The notes beneath the pieces were generated by a model that worked only from the letters and a program-made list of their open reading frames with translations, did no database searches and was not told the DNA's origin. Of a DNA stretch of 64,000 nt, positions 46,024 through 55,554 are shown in pieces; position 1 is the stretch's first letter; every line of letters starts with the position of its first letter. Origin of the DNA: Paludisphaera borealis (GTDB lineage: Bacteria; Planctomycetota; Planctomycetia; Isosphaerales; Isosphaeraceae); the NCBI RefSeq assembly GCF_001956985.1, contig NZ_CP019082.1, forward strand, positions 1,364,001 through 1,428,000, given 5' to 3'. The translations under genes were made by a program, and so were the position numbers.

Positions 46024-48246
46024 ATGCGTTCGAAGATGCTCCAGATCAAGCTGCCGGATGGTTCGATCAAGGAATATCCCGAGGGAACCAGCCCGCGCGA
46101 GGTGGCGGCGGGCATCGGCAAGCGGCTGGCCGAAGCGGCGGTGGCGGCAGTCGCCAACGGCGCGATCGTCGACCTGGACCGGCCGATCGAGCATGGCGAG
46201 TCGAACGGCGATCCCGTCGAGCTCCGGCTGCTGACCTCGCGCGATCGCGAGGCGCTCGATGTGTTGCGGCACTCGACCGCCCACATCATGGCGCGGGCGA
46301 TCATGCGGCTGTTCCCCGGCGTCCGCCTGGCCTTCGGCCCAACTACCGCCAACGGCTATTATTACGACGTCGAGGTCGACGGCCGGAGCATCTCGGAAGA
46401 CGACTTCCCCGCCATCGAGACCGAGATGGCCCGGATCACCAAGGACGCCGAGCCGTTCGAGCGGTTCATGCTCCCGGTCGATCAGGCCCGTACGTTCGTC
46501 GCCGACCTGGGGCAGACCCTCAAGGTCGAGCACATCGACGACGAGCTGCACAAGTACGGGATTTTGAGCTTCTACCGACAGGGCGAGTTCGTCGACCTCT
46601 GCCGGGGGCCGCACATCCCCCACGCCGGCAAGGTCGGCGCGTTCAAGCTGCTCTCGATCGCCGGCTCGTACTGGAAGGGCCAGACCGACCGCTCGATGCT
46701 TCAGCGCATCTACGGCACCGCGTTCTTCGACAAGAAGGAACTCGACGCCTACCTCGCCCAGGTCGAGGAGGCCCGCAAACGCGACCACCGCAAGCTGGGC
46801 AAGGAACTGAATCTGTTCACGATCTCGCCGCTTGTCGGCCCGGGGTTGATCCTATGGATGCCCAAGGGCGCGATCATCCGCGGCATCCTCGAAAATTTCA
46901 TGAAGACCGAGCTGATGAAGCGCGGCTACTTTCCGGTCTACACCCCGCACATCGGCAAAATCGAGCTTTATAAGACCAGCGGGCACTATCCGTATTACAA
47001 GGATTCGCAGTTCCCGACCCTGAAGATGCCCGCCGACGCCTCGGCGAAGGAGCTGCTCGACGGCCTGATCGCCGGCAACGTCGACGACGCCGCCCAGCGC
47101 GTGCTGCTCGGCAAGGCCGGCATCCCCGAGCGCCTGCCCGATCCCGCGTCGGAGACGAAGTTCACCAAGCCGTTCTTCGAGATGAGCGTCGCCGAGCGGA
47201 TCGGCTACCTCGAACAGACCTGCGAGTTCGAGGAATACCTGCTCAAGCCGATGAACTGCCCGCACCACATCCAGATCTACGCCGCGCAGCCGCGCAGCTA
47301 CCGCGACCTGCCGTTGCGGCTGGCGGAGTTCGGCACGGTCTACCGCTACGAGCAGTCGGGCGAACTGTCGGGCATGACCCGCGTCCGGGGGTTCACCCAG
47401 GACGACGCCCACCTGTTCTGCACCCACGAGCAAGTTCGCGGCGAATTCCGCGCGACGATGGAGTTGACCCAGTTCGTGCTCAGCTCGCTCGGGCTGTCCG
47501 ACTACCGCGTCCGGCTCTCGAAGCACGATCCCGAAGATCCCAAGTACAAGGGGGCCGAGGGGGACGTCTGGCGGAACGCCGAGGACGACATCCGCTCGGT
47601 GCTCGACGAGATGAAGTTGCCGTACGACGAGGCGGCCGGCGAGGCGGCTTTTTACGGCCCCAAGGCCGACTTCATCGTCCGCGACTGCATCGGCCGGCAG
47701 TGGCAGCTCGGCACGGTCCAGCTCGACTACGTTCTGCCCGAGCGGTTCGGCCTCGAATACGTCGGCGCCGACAACCACCCGCACCGCCCGGTCATGATCC
47801 ATCGCGCCCCGTTCGGCAGCATGGAGCGGTTCATGGGCATCCTGATCGAGCACTTCGCCGGCGCCTTCCCGCTCTGGCTGGCGCCCGAGCAGGTCCGCGT
47901 CCTGCCGATCTCCGACAAGGCGGCCGACTACGCGCAGAAGGTGCTCAATAAGCTGACCGAGGCCGGTTTCCGCGCCTCGCTCGACCACCGTCCGGAGAAG
48001 ATCGGCGCCAAGATCCGCGACGCCCAGCTCGAGAAGATTCCGGTCATGTTCGTCGTCGGGGCCAAGGAGGCCGAGAACGAATCCGTCGCCTACCGCGACC
48101 GCCTGGCCGGCGACCTCGGCGTCATGCCGCTGTCGCAGGCGCTCGCCCGGATTCAGACCGAGACCGACGAACGCGTCTTCCACCAGACCGCGACGGCCGC
48201 CGCCCCTCCGCCGACCGAAGAGTCGGGCGAGCAACACGCTTACTGA
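46024..48246 (+). CDS. thrS: Threonyl-tRNA synthetase with catalytic-domain insertion
   Basis: The product is 740 residues, about 100 longer than E. coli ThrRS. The order is TGS domain (1-70, [20 protein letters not shown]), editing domain with HSTAHIMA (~82-89) and [10 protein letters not shown], class II core with motif 2 [29 protein letters not shown] zinc/ATP region (~406) and motif 3 [11 protein letters not shown], then the anticodon-binding domain. Between SGHYPYY (~319) and KPMNCP (~406) there are ~88 residues instead of ~25, so ~60 residues are inserted. The start may be 46024 (MRSKMLQ) or 46036 (MLQIKL). Confidence 0.95.
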   Translation: MRSKMLQIKLPDGSIKEYPEGTSPREVAAGIGKRLAEAAVAAVANGAIVDLDRPIEHGESNGDPVELRLLTSRDREALDVLRHSTAHIMARAIMRLFPGVRLAFGPTTANGYYYDVEVDGRSISEDDFPAIETEMARITKDAEPFERFMLPVDQARTFVADLGQTLKVEHIDDELHKYGILSFYRQGEFVDLCRGPHIPHAGKVGAFKLLSIAGSYWKGQTDRSMLQRIYGTAFFDKKELDAYLAQVEEARKRDHRKLGKELNLFTISPLVGPGLILWMPKGAIIRGILENFMKTELMKRGYFPVYTPHIGKIELYKTSGHYPYYKDSQFPTLKMPADASAKELLDGLIAGNVDDAAQRVLLGKAGIPERLPDPASETKFTKPFFEMSVAERIGYLEQTCEFEEYLLKPMNCPHHIQIYAAQPRSYRDLPLRLAEFGTVYRYEQSGELSGMTRVRGFTQDDAHLFCTHEQVRGEFRATMELTQFVLSSLGLSDYRVRLSKHDPEDPKYKGAEGDVWRNAEDDIRSVLDEMKLPYDEAAGEAAFYGPKADFIVRDCIGRQWQLGTVQLDYVLPERFGLEYVGADNHPHRPVMIHRAPFGSMERFMGILIEHFAGAFPLWLAPEQVRVLPISDKAADYAQKVLNKLTEAGFRASLDHRPEKIGAKIRDAQLEKIPVMFVVGAKEAENESVAYRDRLAGDLGVMPLSQALARIQTETDERVFHQTATAAAPPPTEESGEQHAY

Positions 48247-48258
48247 GAGGCCGCACCG

Positions 48259-49236
48259 ATGCCTTCAACCCCGATCGAAGTCGGCGGCGACCAGATTCGC
48301 GAGGCCGTGGAACGCCTCGCGCCCTGGGCGCACAAGACGCCGGTGCTGACTTCGAAGACGCTCGACGACCGAGCCGGGGCTTCCGTCTTCCTCAAGTGCG
48401 AGAACTTCCAGCGCGTCGGCGCATTCAAATTCCGCGGCGCGATGAACGCGGTCCTCCAACTGACAGACGCCCAGAAGGTCGCGGGCGTGGTCACGCATTC
48501 GTCGGGGAATCACGGCCAGGCGCTGGCCCTCGCGGGCAAGCTGCTCGGCGTGCCGGTGACGATCGTGATGCCCCACACCGCGCCGGCGGTCAAGCGCGAG
48601 GCGACGGCCGGCTACGGCGCGACCATCATCAGTTGCGAGCCGACGCTGGCCGCGCGTGAAGCCGCCGTGACCGCCGAGGTCGAAGCTCACGGCTTGACGC
48701 TCGTTCATCCGTTCAACGACTGGAACGTGATCGCCGGCCAGGCGACCGTCGCCTGGGAACTGTTCGACCAGGCGGGGCCGCTCGACGTCGTGATCGCTCC
48801 GGTGGGGGGCGGCGGGTTGATCTCGGGGACCGCGCTGGCCGCGCGCGAGCGGTCGGTGCGAACCCGGGTGATCGGCGTCGAGCCTGAGCGGGCCGACGAC
48901 GCTCGGCGGTCGCTCGCAAGCGGCCGGATCGAGTCGGCCGGCGATCCCCGGACGATCGCCGACGGCCTGCGGACGACGCTCGGCGACCGCCCGTTCGCCG
49001 TGATCTCGCGGCACGTCGACCAGATCGTGACGGCCTCGGAAGCCGAGATCATCAACGCCGCCCGGTTCGTCTGGGAGCGGCTCAAGATCGTGATCGAGCC
49101 CTCCAGCGCCGTGGTCGTCGCCCCGCTCTTGAACCGCACGCTCGGCCTGGACGGCGGGCGCGTCGGCGTCATCCTCAGCGGCGGCAACGTCGACCTCTCG
49201 CCGTTCTTCGACGCCCTCGCCGCCAAGTGGCTCTAA
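48259..49236 (+). CDS. Threonine dehydratase/serine racemase-type PLP enzyme
   Basis: The product is 325 residues, fold type II. The PLP lysine is in VGAFKFRGAMNAV, with phosphate-binding GGGG in PVGGGGLISG and SSGNHGQALA as the substrate loop; the family end is GVILSGGNVDL. There is no C-terminal ACT domain, so it is a catabolic or racemase-type form rather than the isoleucine-feedback-controlled IlvA. Products would be 2-oxobutanoate or pyruvate plus ammonia, or D-serine. It starts 12 bp after thrS with GAGAGG upstream, in the same operon. Confidence 0.9.
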   Translation: MPSTPIEVGGDQIREAVERLAPWAHKTPVLTSKTLDDRAGASVFLKCENFQRVGAFKFRGAMNAVLQLTDAQKVAGVVTHSSGNHGQALALAGKLLGVPVTIVMPHTAPAVKREATAGYGATIISCEPTLAAREAAVTAEVEAHGLTLVHPFNDWNVIAGQATVAWELFDQAGPLDVVIAPVGGGGLISGTALAARERSVRTRVIGVEPERADDARRSLASGRIESAGDPRTIADGLRTTLGDRPFAVISRHVDQIVTASEAEIINAARFVWERLKIVIEPSSAVVVAPLLNRTLGLDGGRVGVILSGGNVDLSPFFDALAAKWL

Positions 49237-49349
49237 CGCCGCTCCGGTGAGTGTATGATTGATCCGGCCCGCTCCGGACGCGGCGGCGGCGGCCGGGGGA
49301 TTCACTCGCCGGCGCTTCGGGCTTCCATCAGAACGTCTGAAACTCGCAC

Positions 49350-50636
49350 ATGAACTTACATATCTGGCTGGTCCTGCTCGATCTCGTCGTGGTCATGGTC
49401 TTGATCACGCGGCGGCTGGACGTGCGCCTGGTGCTGTTGCTCGGCGCGTTGCCGCTGTTCGCCGCCAAGTCGGGCACGGCGGCGATGGTCGCGAAGATGG
49501 CCGCCGAGATGTCGAACGTCGCGACGATCGTGCCGATCGGCTCGGCGATGGGCTTCGCGTACGTCCTCAAGACCACCGGCTGCGACCGCGAGATGGTGCG
49601 GCTGTTGTTGAGCCCTCTCAAGTGGGTGCCGTGGCTGCTGGTTCCCGGGGGAATCCTGGCGGGCTATCTGGTCAACACGACGATCGTCAGCCAGGCCGGG
49701 ACGGCGGCGGTGCTCGGGCCGATCTTGATCCCCCTGCTCCGCGCCGGGGGCCTTGGGGCGGCGACGTCGGGCGCGGTGCTGCTGCTGGGCGCGTCGATGG
49801 GCGGCGAGCTGTTCAACCCCGGCGCGGTCGAGATGCGCAAGCTTTCCGAGCTGACCGGCCTCACCGGACACCAGCTCGTCGCGCGGCAGGCCCCGCTCAA
49901 CTTTATCACCTGCGGCTCGGCCTTGCTGGCCTTCTGGTTCCTGACCCGTCGCCGGACGCCGATCGACGATCCGAGCGATGAGGCCGCCTCAATCGACGAG
50001 CCGATCCGCATCTTCAAGGCGATGATCCCGACGATCCCGCTCGTCTTGCTTTCAGCCGACGCGGCCCTGGGCGCGGCGTCGCCGCTGGCGGCGGTGGTCG
50101 GGCCGTCGAAGATCCTGGCGGCGATGCTGATCGGCGTCGCGCTCGCCGGGGCGATCGTGCCGGCCTCAATCCGTGGGCTTGCGGCCTCGTTCTTCGAGGG
50201 GGCGGGCTACGCTTACACGCACGTGATCTCGCTGATCGTGGCGGCGTCGACGTTCGCCGAGGGGGTCCGTCAGAGCGGGCTGATCGAGTTGATGGTGCAG
50301 GCGCTGGCGAACTGGCCGACGCTCGCGGTGGTCGCCACCACGGTGATCCCTTGGAGCCTCGGCGTCGTCTCGGGGAGCGGCATCGCGCCGGCCGTGGCGA
50401 TCATGGATTTCTTGGTCCCGGCGGCCGACGGCCTGGGCCTCGATCCGGTTCGGCTGGGGACGCTGGCGGCGCTCGGCGCCCACTTCGGCAGGACGATGAG
50501 CCCGGCCGCCGCGGTGGTCGCGATGTGCTCGCGGCTCGCCGACGAGCGGCCGTCGGAGCTGATCCGCCACGTCGCCTTCCCGCTCCTTTTCGGAATGGCC
50601 GTGATGATCGCCGTCAGCCTGCTGGGGATCGTCTGA
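49350..50636 (+). CDS. DcuC-like C4-dicarboxylate carrier
   Basis: The product is 428 residues with about twelve hydrophobic segments. It shows the DcuC/IT-superfamily pattern: MNLHIWLVLLDLVVVMVLITRR, VPIGSAMGFAYVLKTTGCDREMV, TIVSQAGTAAVLGPILIPLLRA and SGSGIAPAVAIMDFLVPAA with symmetric re-entrant-type Gly/Ser loops. The family exchanges or exports succinate and related acids. The link with thrS and the dehydratase is positional only (113 bp downstream of the dehydratase). Confidence 0.8.
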   Translation: MNLHIWLVLLDLVVVMVLITRRLDVRLVLLLGALPLFAAKSGTAAMVAKMAAEMSNVATIVPIGSAMGFAYVLKTTGCDREMVRLLLSPLKWVPWLLVPGGILAGYLVNTTIVSQAGTAAVLGPILIPLLRAGGLGAATSGAVLLLGASMGGELFNPGAVEMRKLSELTGLTGHQLVARQAPLNFITCGSALLAFWFLTRRRTPIDDPSDEAASIDEPIRIFKAMIPTIPLVLLSADAALGAASPLAAVVGPSKILAAMLIGVALAGAIVPASIRGLAASFFEGAGYAYTHVISLIVAASTFAEGVRQSGLIELMVQALANWPTLAVVATTVIPWSLGVVSGSGIAPAVAIMDFLVPAADGLGLDPVRLGTLAALGAHFGRTMSPAAAVVAMCSRLADERPSELIRHVAFPLLFGMAVMIAVSLLGIV

Positions 50637-50750
50637 ATGCGACTTGCCGCCGCGCTGGGCTTGCCGGAAACGCGCGCGGGTGGTATCGGTGGAGGGGGAC
50701 GACGGTCCCCACATCTGATAACGACGAGTTCGACGGGAGCTTCCGCACCA

Positions 50751-51248
50751 GTGGCCGACAATCATTCGTTCGACGCGGTCAGCGAGATCAATCACAGCGA
50801 GATGCACAACGCGGTCGTGCAGGCGCAGCACGAGTGCGCCGTGCGGTACGACTTCAAGGGGACGAGAGCCTCGATCGAGTTCAACAAGAAGGATGCGACG
50901 CTGAAGATCGAGGCCGATCACAAGGGCCAGCTTGAGACGGTGATCGAGGTCTTGAAGGAAAAGATGGCCAGGCGCGGCGTCCCCGTGAACGCGCTGATCC
51001 GCGGCACGGTCGAGGACGCCACGCACGACACCGTTCGCGAGACGCTCACCCTGCACAGCGGGATCGACAGCGACGACGCCCGCAAAATCGTCAAAGACAT
51101 CAAACAGCTCAAACTCAAGGTTCAAGCCCAGATCATGGACGACAAGGTCCGCGTGACCGGCAAAAAGCTCGACGAGCTTCAGCAGGTGATGTCGTACCTC
51201 AAGGAGAACGGGCCGAAGTACCCGCTCCAATTCGTCAACTTGACCTGA
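50751..51248 (+). CDS. YajQ-family nucleotide-binding protein
   Basis: The product is 165 residues, exactly the family size. The N-terminus ADNHSFDAVSEINHSEMHNAV and the blocks RYDFKGTRASIEF, VRETLTLHSGIDSDDARKIVKDIK and VRVTGKKLDELQQVM are diagnostic. Some members bind c-di-GMP and regulate with a transcription factor; others bind tRNA or GTP. The GTG at 50751 replaces an upstream ATG at 50637, because family proteins begin MADNHSFD. GGGAG is about 11 nt upstream. Confidence 0.93.
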   Translation: MADNHSFDAVSEINHSEMHNAVVQAQHECAVRYDFKGTRASIEFNKKDATLKIEADHKGQLETVIEVLKEKMARRGVPVNALIRGTVEDATHDTVRETLTLHSGIDSDDARKIVKDIKQLKLKVQAQIMDDKVRVTGKKLDELQQVMSYLKENGPKYPLQFVNLT

Positions 51249-51406
51249 CCGGCGCCAGCCGGTCTGAGTGGCAGAGTCGAAGCCCAAACCGCCGTCGACC
51301 GGCTTCAGAGTCGAGCCTCCCGCGTCGATCTCATTAGGACCTGGCAGAGCCCAGGGTACGGAGATCGGCGTCAGTCCGCCCGGACGGACTTTGAGGAGGA
51401 TGACAG

Positions 51407-52585
51407 ATGGGCTTCCTGAACGGACGAGTCACATTCACCCGCTACCGCGTCGGCGGACCGTCCCCGCTCCCCTTCTCGGAGGAGATGCTCGGGCTGCTGG
51501 AGAGCCACGCGATCGGCAAGCACACCCCGGCCGACCCGACCGACGGCGTCAGCACCGGGTGGGCCGGCGGTGGACACGTCCTCGACCAGACGTTCGACCT
51601 CGCCAAGAACTTCATCAACGACGCCCTCCACGCCGCGATCCGGATCGACACCGACAAGATCCCCGGCACGCTCCTACGAGCCTACACCCAGATCGAACTC
51701 GACGCCCGCGCCGGCATGAACGCCAGCGGCCATCCGACCAAGGCCCAGCGCCAGGAAGCCAAGGAAGCCGCCCGCGCCCGGGCTGAATCCGAGGCCGCCG
51801 ACGGCCGGTTCCGACGCCACAGCCACTACCCGGTCCTCTGGGACGGCCAGAACGGCGTCCTGTACGCCGGCGCCACCAGCGCAAGCGTCCTTGAACGCCT
51901 GATGAGCCTGTTCCGCGAGACGTTCGACCGCCCGCTTGAGCCGATCACCGCCGGCACTCTGGCCATGGGTTACGACGAGTCGGGCGACGACGCCGACCGG
52001 ACCGCCCAGCGGTTCAGCGAAGGCTCGCTCAACCTCTACGGCGGCGACAGCGGCGATCACCTCTCGACCGTCGCCTGGGCCGAGAACGCCCCCAACATGC
52101 TCGACCACCTGGGCAACGAGTTCCTCGTCTGGCTCTGGCACCAGCTCCAGAACGACAGCGACACCGTCCAGTTGGCCGACGGGTCCGAAGCGGCCGTGAT
52201 GCTCGCCAAGACGTTGACCCTCGATTGCCCACGCGGCGAGACCGGCCGCGACAGCCTCACCGACGACGCCCCCACGCGCCTCCCCGAAGCGTTCCGTGCC
52301 CTTCAGTCGGGTAAGCTGCCGCGCAAGGCCGGGCTGATCATCGTCCGCCACGGCGCCCAGTACGAGCTGACCCTCCAGGCCGAAAGCCTCGCCGTCACCG
52401 GCGCGGCCCTGCCCAAGCCCGAGGAACGCCTCGAGCCCTACGAGGGCAAGGTCGCCCGCATCGACGCCCTCCGCCACTTCGCCGAGACCCTCGACCTCCT
52501 CTTCGACGCCTACCGCGCCCGCCGCATCGGCTCCTCCTGGTCCGAGGAAGTCGGACGCATCAAGCGCTGGATGACAGCGGCGTGA
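51407..52585 (+). CDS. RdgC-like protein (recombination-associated), tentative
   Basis: The product is 392 residues. The opening GFLNGRVTFTRYRVGGPSPLPFSEEMLGLL, the helix-rich YTQIELDARAGMNASGHPTKAQRQEAKEAARAR and the ending DALRHFAETLDLLFDAYRARRIG fit a conserved planctomycete family often placed with RdgC, a DNA-ring-forming recombination/exonuclease-associated protein. I am not certain of the assignment. GAGGAGG 8 nt before the ATG is ideal. The last 107 bp before the stop are repeated at 53614-53720, and the region in between holds two accessory genes. Confidence 0.6.
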   Translation: MGFLNGRVTFTRYRVGGPSPLPFSEEMLGLLESHAIGKHTPADPTDGVSTGWAGGGHVLDQTFDLAKNFINDALHAAIRIDTDKIPGTLLRAYTQIELDARAGMNASGHPTKAQRQEAKEAARARAESEAADGRFRRHSHYPVLWDGQNGVLYAGATSASVLERLMSLFRETFDRPLEPITAGTLAMGYDESGDDADRTAQRFSEGSLNLYGGDSGDHLSTVAWAENAPNMLDHLGNEFLVWLWHQLQNDSDTVQLADGSEAAVMLAKTLTLDCPRGETGRDSLTDDAPTRLPEAFRALQSGKLPRKAGLIIVRHGAQYELTLQAESLAVTGAALPKPEERLEPYEGKVARIDALRHFAETLDLLFDAYRARRIGSSWSEEVGRIKRWMTAA

Positions 52586-52732
52586 GTGGCGAACCAGACA
52601 TCAAACGCGCCCGGCGAGATTCCACTGAGAGTCTCGTCGGGCAGGATTCTGTCGGACGCTCTAAAGTCTGACGCCCTGACCGCCGATAAAGTGTAAGTGA
52701 TACCTGAAGAATCGGCGGAGGGACATGCCCTG

Positions 52733-53149
52733 ATGAACAGACTTGACCTACAGCAACTTGCGGAAGACCGGATCGCCGACGCGCAGGCGCTGCTCGACGC
52801 CGGCCGCTGGTCAGCCGCCTACTACCTGGCGGGGTATGCCGTCGAGTGCGCGCTCAAGGCGTGCGTGGCCAAGCAAACGAATCTGCACGATTTCCCCGAC
52901 AAGGACAGGACCCACCGCGCCTACACTCACAGCCTCGTCGGGTTGGTGACGCTTGCCTTGCTGAACGAAGACCTTCACACGACGCAACGCGATGCAAACC
53001 CCAGTCTTTACAGGTATTGGCAGTTTGTGAAAGACTGGAGTGAACAAGCGAGGTACGAGCAATTGAGTGAGGACAAAGCGAGAAGGCTCTTTCTCGCCAT
53101 CACCGACTCGGACAGCGGGGTACTCCCATGGATCAAAAAAAACTGGTAA
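52733..53149 (+). CDS. HEPN-domain protein
   Basis: The product is 138 residues. Helices DLQQLAEDRIADAQALLDAGRWSAAYYLAGYAVECALKACVAKQTN are the typical HEPN start (the Ala/Tyr/Ala pattern with CALKAC), followed by HRAYTHSLVGLVTLALLNEDL and a C-terminal helix. HEPN proteins are often RNase toxins with an Rx4-6H motif; here no clear Rx4-6H is seen after the fourth helix (RYEQLSEDKARRLF), so it may be a non-catalytic or different member. The stop overlaps the next gene's start by 22 bp. The region has ~51% GC over 52981-53160 by hand count, far below its neighbours, suggesting recent transfer. Confidence 0.85.
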   Translation: MNRLDLQQLAEDRIADAQALLDAGRWSAAYYLAGYAVECALKACVAKQTNLHDFPDKDRTHRAYTHSLVGLVTLALLNEDLHTTQRDANPSLYRYWQFVKDWSEQARYEQLSEDKARRLFLAITDSDSGVLPWIKKNW

Positions 53150-53541
53150 GCGACGAAATCAATGCGGGAACCACCCTCATCCAAAGCGTGAATGAGACAC
53201 TTCCCGTTCAAGCCGCATTCTGGCTTTATGACACCTACGAGGGGCAGTGGTTTCTCTACCTGGCTTCTGATCGGGTTACGGATGCAAACATTGTCGAGGG
53301 GTATGGCCACGTCTTGCGGGCGTACAACGAAAGCCCGAGTCTCTATCTCGACCCGCTACATGTGAAGTTGATCCCGCTGAAGAGCCCACTCGCGCAAGAA
53401 GCGCTCGCGAGCTACGAGCGTTATCCGTCGACGACCGTCAAGCGGATCTACGGCTGGAGTTTCGGCGGCCTGACCATCTCGGGTGGCTACCTCTACCCAC
53501 CCACGATCACCGCCCCCACGCCATCGCCCTCGACCTCGTAA
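53128..53541 (+). CDS. Partner of the HEPN protein, function unknown
   Basis: The product is 137 residues. It begins MDQKKLVSDEINAGTTLIQSVNE, then a compact alpha/beta-looking core QAAFWLYDTYEGQWFLYLASDRVTDANIVEGYGHVLRAYNES. The centre contains LHVKLIPLKSPLAQEALA; the Pro/Thr-rich end looks disordered. There is no MNT nucleotidyltransferase motif (GSxxxG-DxD), so this is not the usual HEPN-MNT pair. The 22-bp overlap means tight co-expression. I do not recognise a family; a toxin-antitoxin or defence function is only inferred from context. Confidence 0.75.
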   Translation: MDQKKLVSDEINAGTTLIQSVNETLPVQAAFWLYDTYEGQWFLYLASDRVTDANIVEGYGHVLRAYNESPSLYLDPLHVKLIPLKSPLAQEALASYERYPSTTVKRIYGWSFGGLTISGGYLYPPTITAPTPSPSTS

Positions 53542-53578
53542 CCGGACGTCGGCGCGGGGCTTCGAGCCCTACCGATTC

Positions 53579-53614
53579 GCCGACGGCAGGTTCTCCACTT
53601 CCTTGCGGCTGATC
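53579..53614 (-). pseudogene. 36-bp scrap of an EF-hand gene 3' end
   Basis: Positions 53579-53614 match 57518-57553, the end of the cytochrome/EF-hand gene, with two mismatches. Read on the minus strand they translate as part of ISRKEVENLPSA, against ISREEVESLPSA there. It is a fragment without a gene body, joined directly to the RdgC-like remnant. Confidence 0.8.
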
Positions 53615-53720
53615 TTCGCCGAGACCCTCGACCTCATCTTCGACGCCCATCGCGCCCGCCGCATCGGCTCCTTCTGGTCCGAGGGAGCCAGACGCATCAA
53701 TTGCTGGATGATGGCGGCGT
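53614..53720 (+). pseudogene. Duplicate of the RdgC-like gene's last 107 bp
   Basis: An ungapped 107-bp match to 52477-52583 with 11 differences (~90% identity), encoding AETLDLIFDAHRARRIGSFW... and ending in a stop as the original does (TAA instead of TGA). There is no start or ribosome binding site. It marks the right side of the segment carrying the HEPN pair. The stretch 53721-54019 to its right shows no gene. Confidence 0.9.
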
Positions 53721-54019
53721 AAAGTCGAGAGGTGCTGATTCGTTTCACCGGGGAATGTCGTGCGTCGGGCCGCAAAGTCCTTCGCCCGTCGAGCCCTCAC
53801 TCCACTTGTTGGACGTAGCGAGGCGGTCGAGCGAAGCAGCCGTGTGGCTCGATGATGCCGTTGCCATCCCCAGCGCGTCTCCCTACGATGAATCACGTTC
53901 TGAGCGGAGACGAGAGAGACAAGGTGATCGCGCCTCGTTGGATCGGCTCTCCGGCTTCTAGGGTTTGCCTCGAATCCGTCACTCCAAGCCATGACCAGCC
54001 AGAGGCGGAGGATGGTTCC

Positions 54020-55387
54020 ATGCGGTATCCGCTGGTGCTTGCTCTTTTGGCGGTCCTGCTCGGTTGGAGTGCTGATCACCCGTCTTCCGGTTCCGAACCT
54101 CCCGTACGAGCGGGTCGTCCAGAGGCCGAAGACGATCGTCAGGACATGGGGACGGTCTACGACGGAGATCCCGGACACCCTTGGAATCGCCTCCACCGCC
54201 TGCTCTACTCTCGGACCGCGCAGAATGGGGAGGTGTACACTCAGGAGAGCCTGGAACCTCTCTTTTTGCCCGGTTCCAGGTTCCTGGCTGAGGGGCCTTC
54301 CTACCAACGCGCCGTGTCTTTCTTGGATGACTTCCTGAAAGAAAAGGCCGACGAGCGGATCAAAGACCCGCTGAAACGCGCGGTCTTTCAGCGAGACCTC
54401 TGGGCGGTCTTCTCGGCCACTGTCCCAGATCCGCAGCGAGCCTATCGAATCGACGATACCGGTCGGATCATGGCGACGGACCGGTTCGAAGACCCCGGCG
54501 ACGCAGCGTCCACGGTGGAACGGCGAACCAGTCGACGTCAGCTCCAAAGGCGATTGGTGCAGATCATCCGCCGAGTCGCCCTCAAGCCCGAAGAAGTCGC
54601 CGCCTTGCCGGACAACCTGGCTCAAGCCGTGAAGGCAGGCGCCTTCCCGGATGCCTTCGATCCGAACGAGGAAGGCCGCACTTTCCTGCCGCGCGATCTA
54701 CTTGCCGACGACGGCTCGTGGGTGCCCGTCAGCAATCTTGCGCGCGCGAACGAAGATTTGCCCGCCGCGCCAGAGCACGCCCGGTTTACCAGGGGCCGAT
54801 CCGTTTTCGTGGTTCTTCTCCACATGCCGGAAGGGCGAAAGGCGACGGCGGCCTTCTTGAAGAAGATGCAAGACGGCGAGATTCTCCAGCTACCGGAGGG
54901 GGCTCAGACGGCATTGCTCCGACGAACCCTGCTGATCGACGGCTCGGGGGCGCTTCGCGAATCACCGCTGACCGAGAGCCTGCAAATTCGCGTCTACAAG
55001 AAGCAGGATCTAGGCATCCCGTCCATGTTCACGCTGCGTCGGGAGGATCTGTTCGCAGGCCGGAACGGGGGACTCCGCCCCGTTGGCGGGGCTGAGACTT
55101 CGTACTTCGATTTCCAGACGCGGGGCGGCGACGTCTTCGAACAAGCCGAGCTTCCCCGTGCAGAGGCCGTCATGCAGACTTGCAGCCGTTGCCACACCCG
55201 CACCGACGGCCGCGAGGGAATCTATTCCGTCAATACGATCTACGCCCTCCGAGACGCTGGACCGAGCACGACCGGCCTCTGCTCGACGACGCTGAGTGAA
55301 GAGTCCCAGAGGACGATCGGTTGGGTGAGAAAGTCCTACACCTGGGGGCTGCTGCAAGGTCTCTGGGAGGCGGGCCCCGGCGGATGA
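54020..55387 (+). CDS. Secreted CxxCH (c-type haem) protein, function unknown
   Basis: The product is 455 residues with a signal peptide (MRYPLVLALLAVLLGWSA). A single haem-binding motif CSRCH occurs near residue 390 (MQTCSRCHTRTDG), so one covalent haem is predicted. Helical N-terminal region SYQRAVSFLDDFLKEKADERIKDPLKRAVFQRDLWAVFSA and the middle part resemble no family I can name, but long CxxCH proteins of this kind are frequent in planctomycetes. GGAGGA lies 7 nt before the ATG at 54020. It may take part in extracellular electron transfer or oxidation. Confidence 0.75.
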   Translation: MRYPLVLALLAVLLGWSADHPSSGSEPPVRAGRPEAEDDRQDMGTVYDGDPGHPWNRLHRLLYSRTAQNGEVYTQESLEPLFLPGSRFLAEGPSYQRAVSFLDDFLKEKADERIKDPLKRAVFQRDLWAVFSATVPDPQRAYRIDDTGRIMATDRFEDPGDAASTVERRTSRRQLQRRLVQIIRRVALKPEEVAALPDNLAQAVKAGAFPDAFDPNEEGRTFLPRDLLADDGSWVPVSNLARANEDLPAAPEHARFTRGRSVFVVLLHMPEGRKATAAFLKKMQDGEILQLPEGAQTALLRRTLLIDGSGALRESPLTESLQIRVYKKQDLGIPSMFTLRREDLFAGRNGGLRPVGGAETSYFDFQTRGGDVFEQAELPRAEAVMQTCSRCHTRTDGREGIYSVNTIYALRDAGPSTTGLCSTTLSEESQRTIGWVRKSYTWGLLQGLWEAGPGG

Positions 55388-55554
55388 TCATCTTTTGTGT
55401 TGAAACATGTTGACTCTTGAGTATGGCTAGGCGATCCAGCCGAAACAAGAAGTCTGCCCCGAAGGATTCGGAGCTTTTTCATGCGCCGCCTTCGGTTCGG
55501 GGTCGCGTCGGCGGCCCTGAGTCGACGGCTTGATGCACTCCTGATCCTACACCT

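Noticed and set aside
52733..53541. HEPN-MNT toxin-antitoxin pair
   Set aside because: The partner has no nucleotidyltransferase motif, and the HEPN protein lacks a clear RNase Rx4-6H, so the known class name does not fit.
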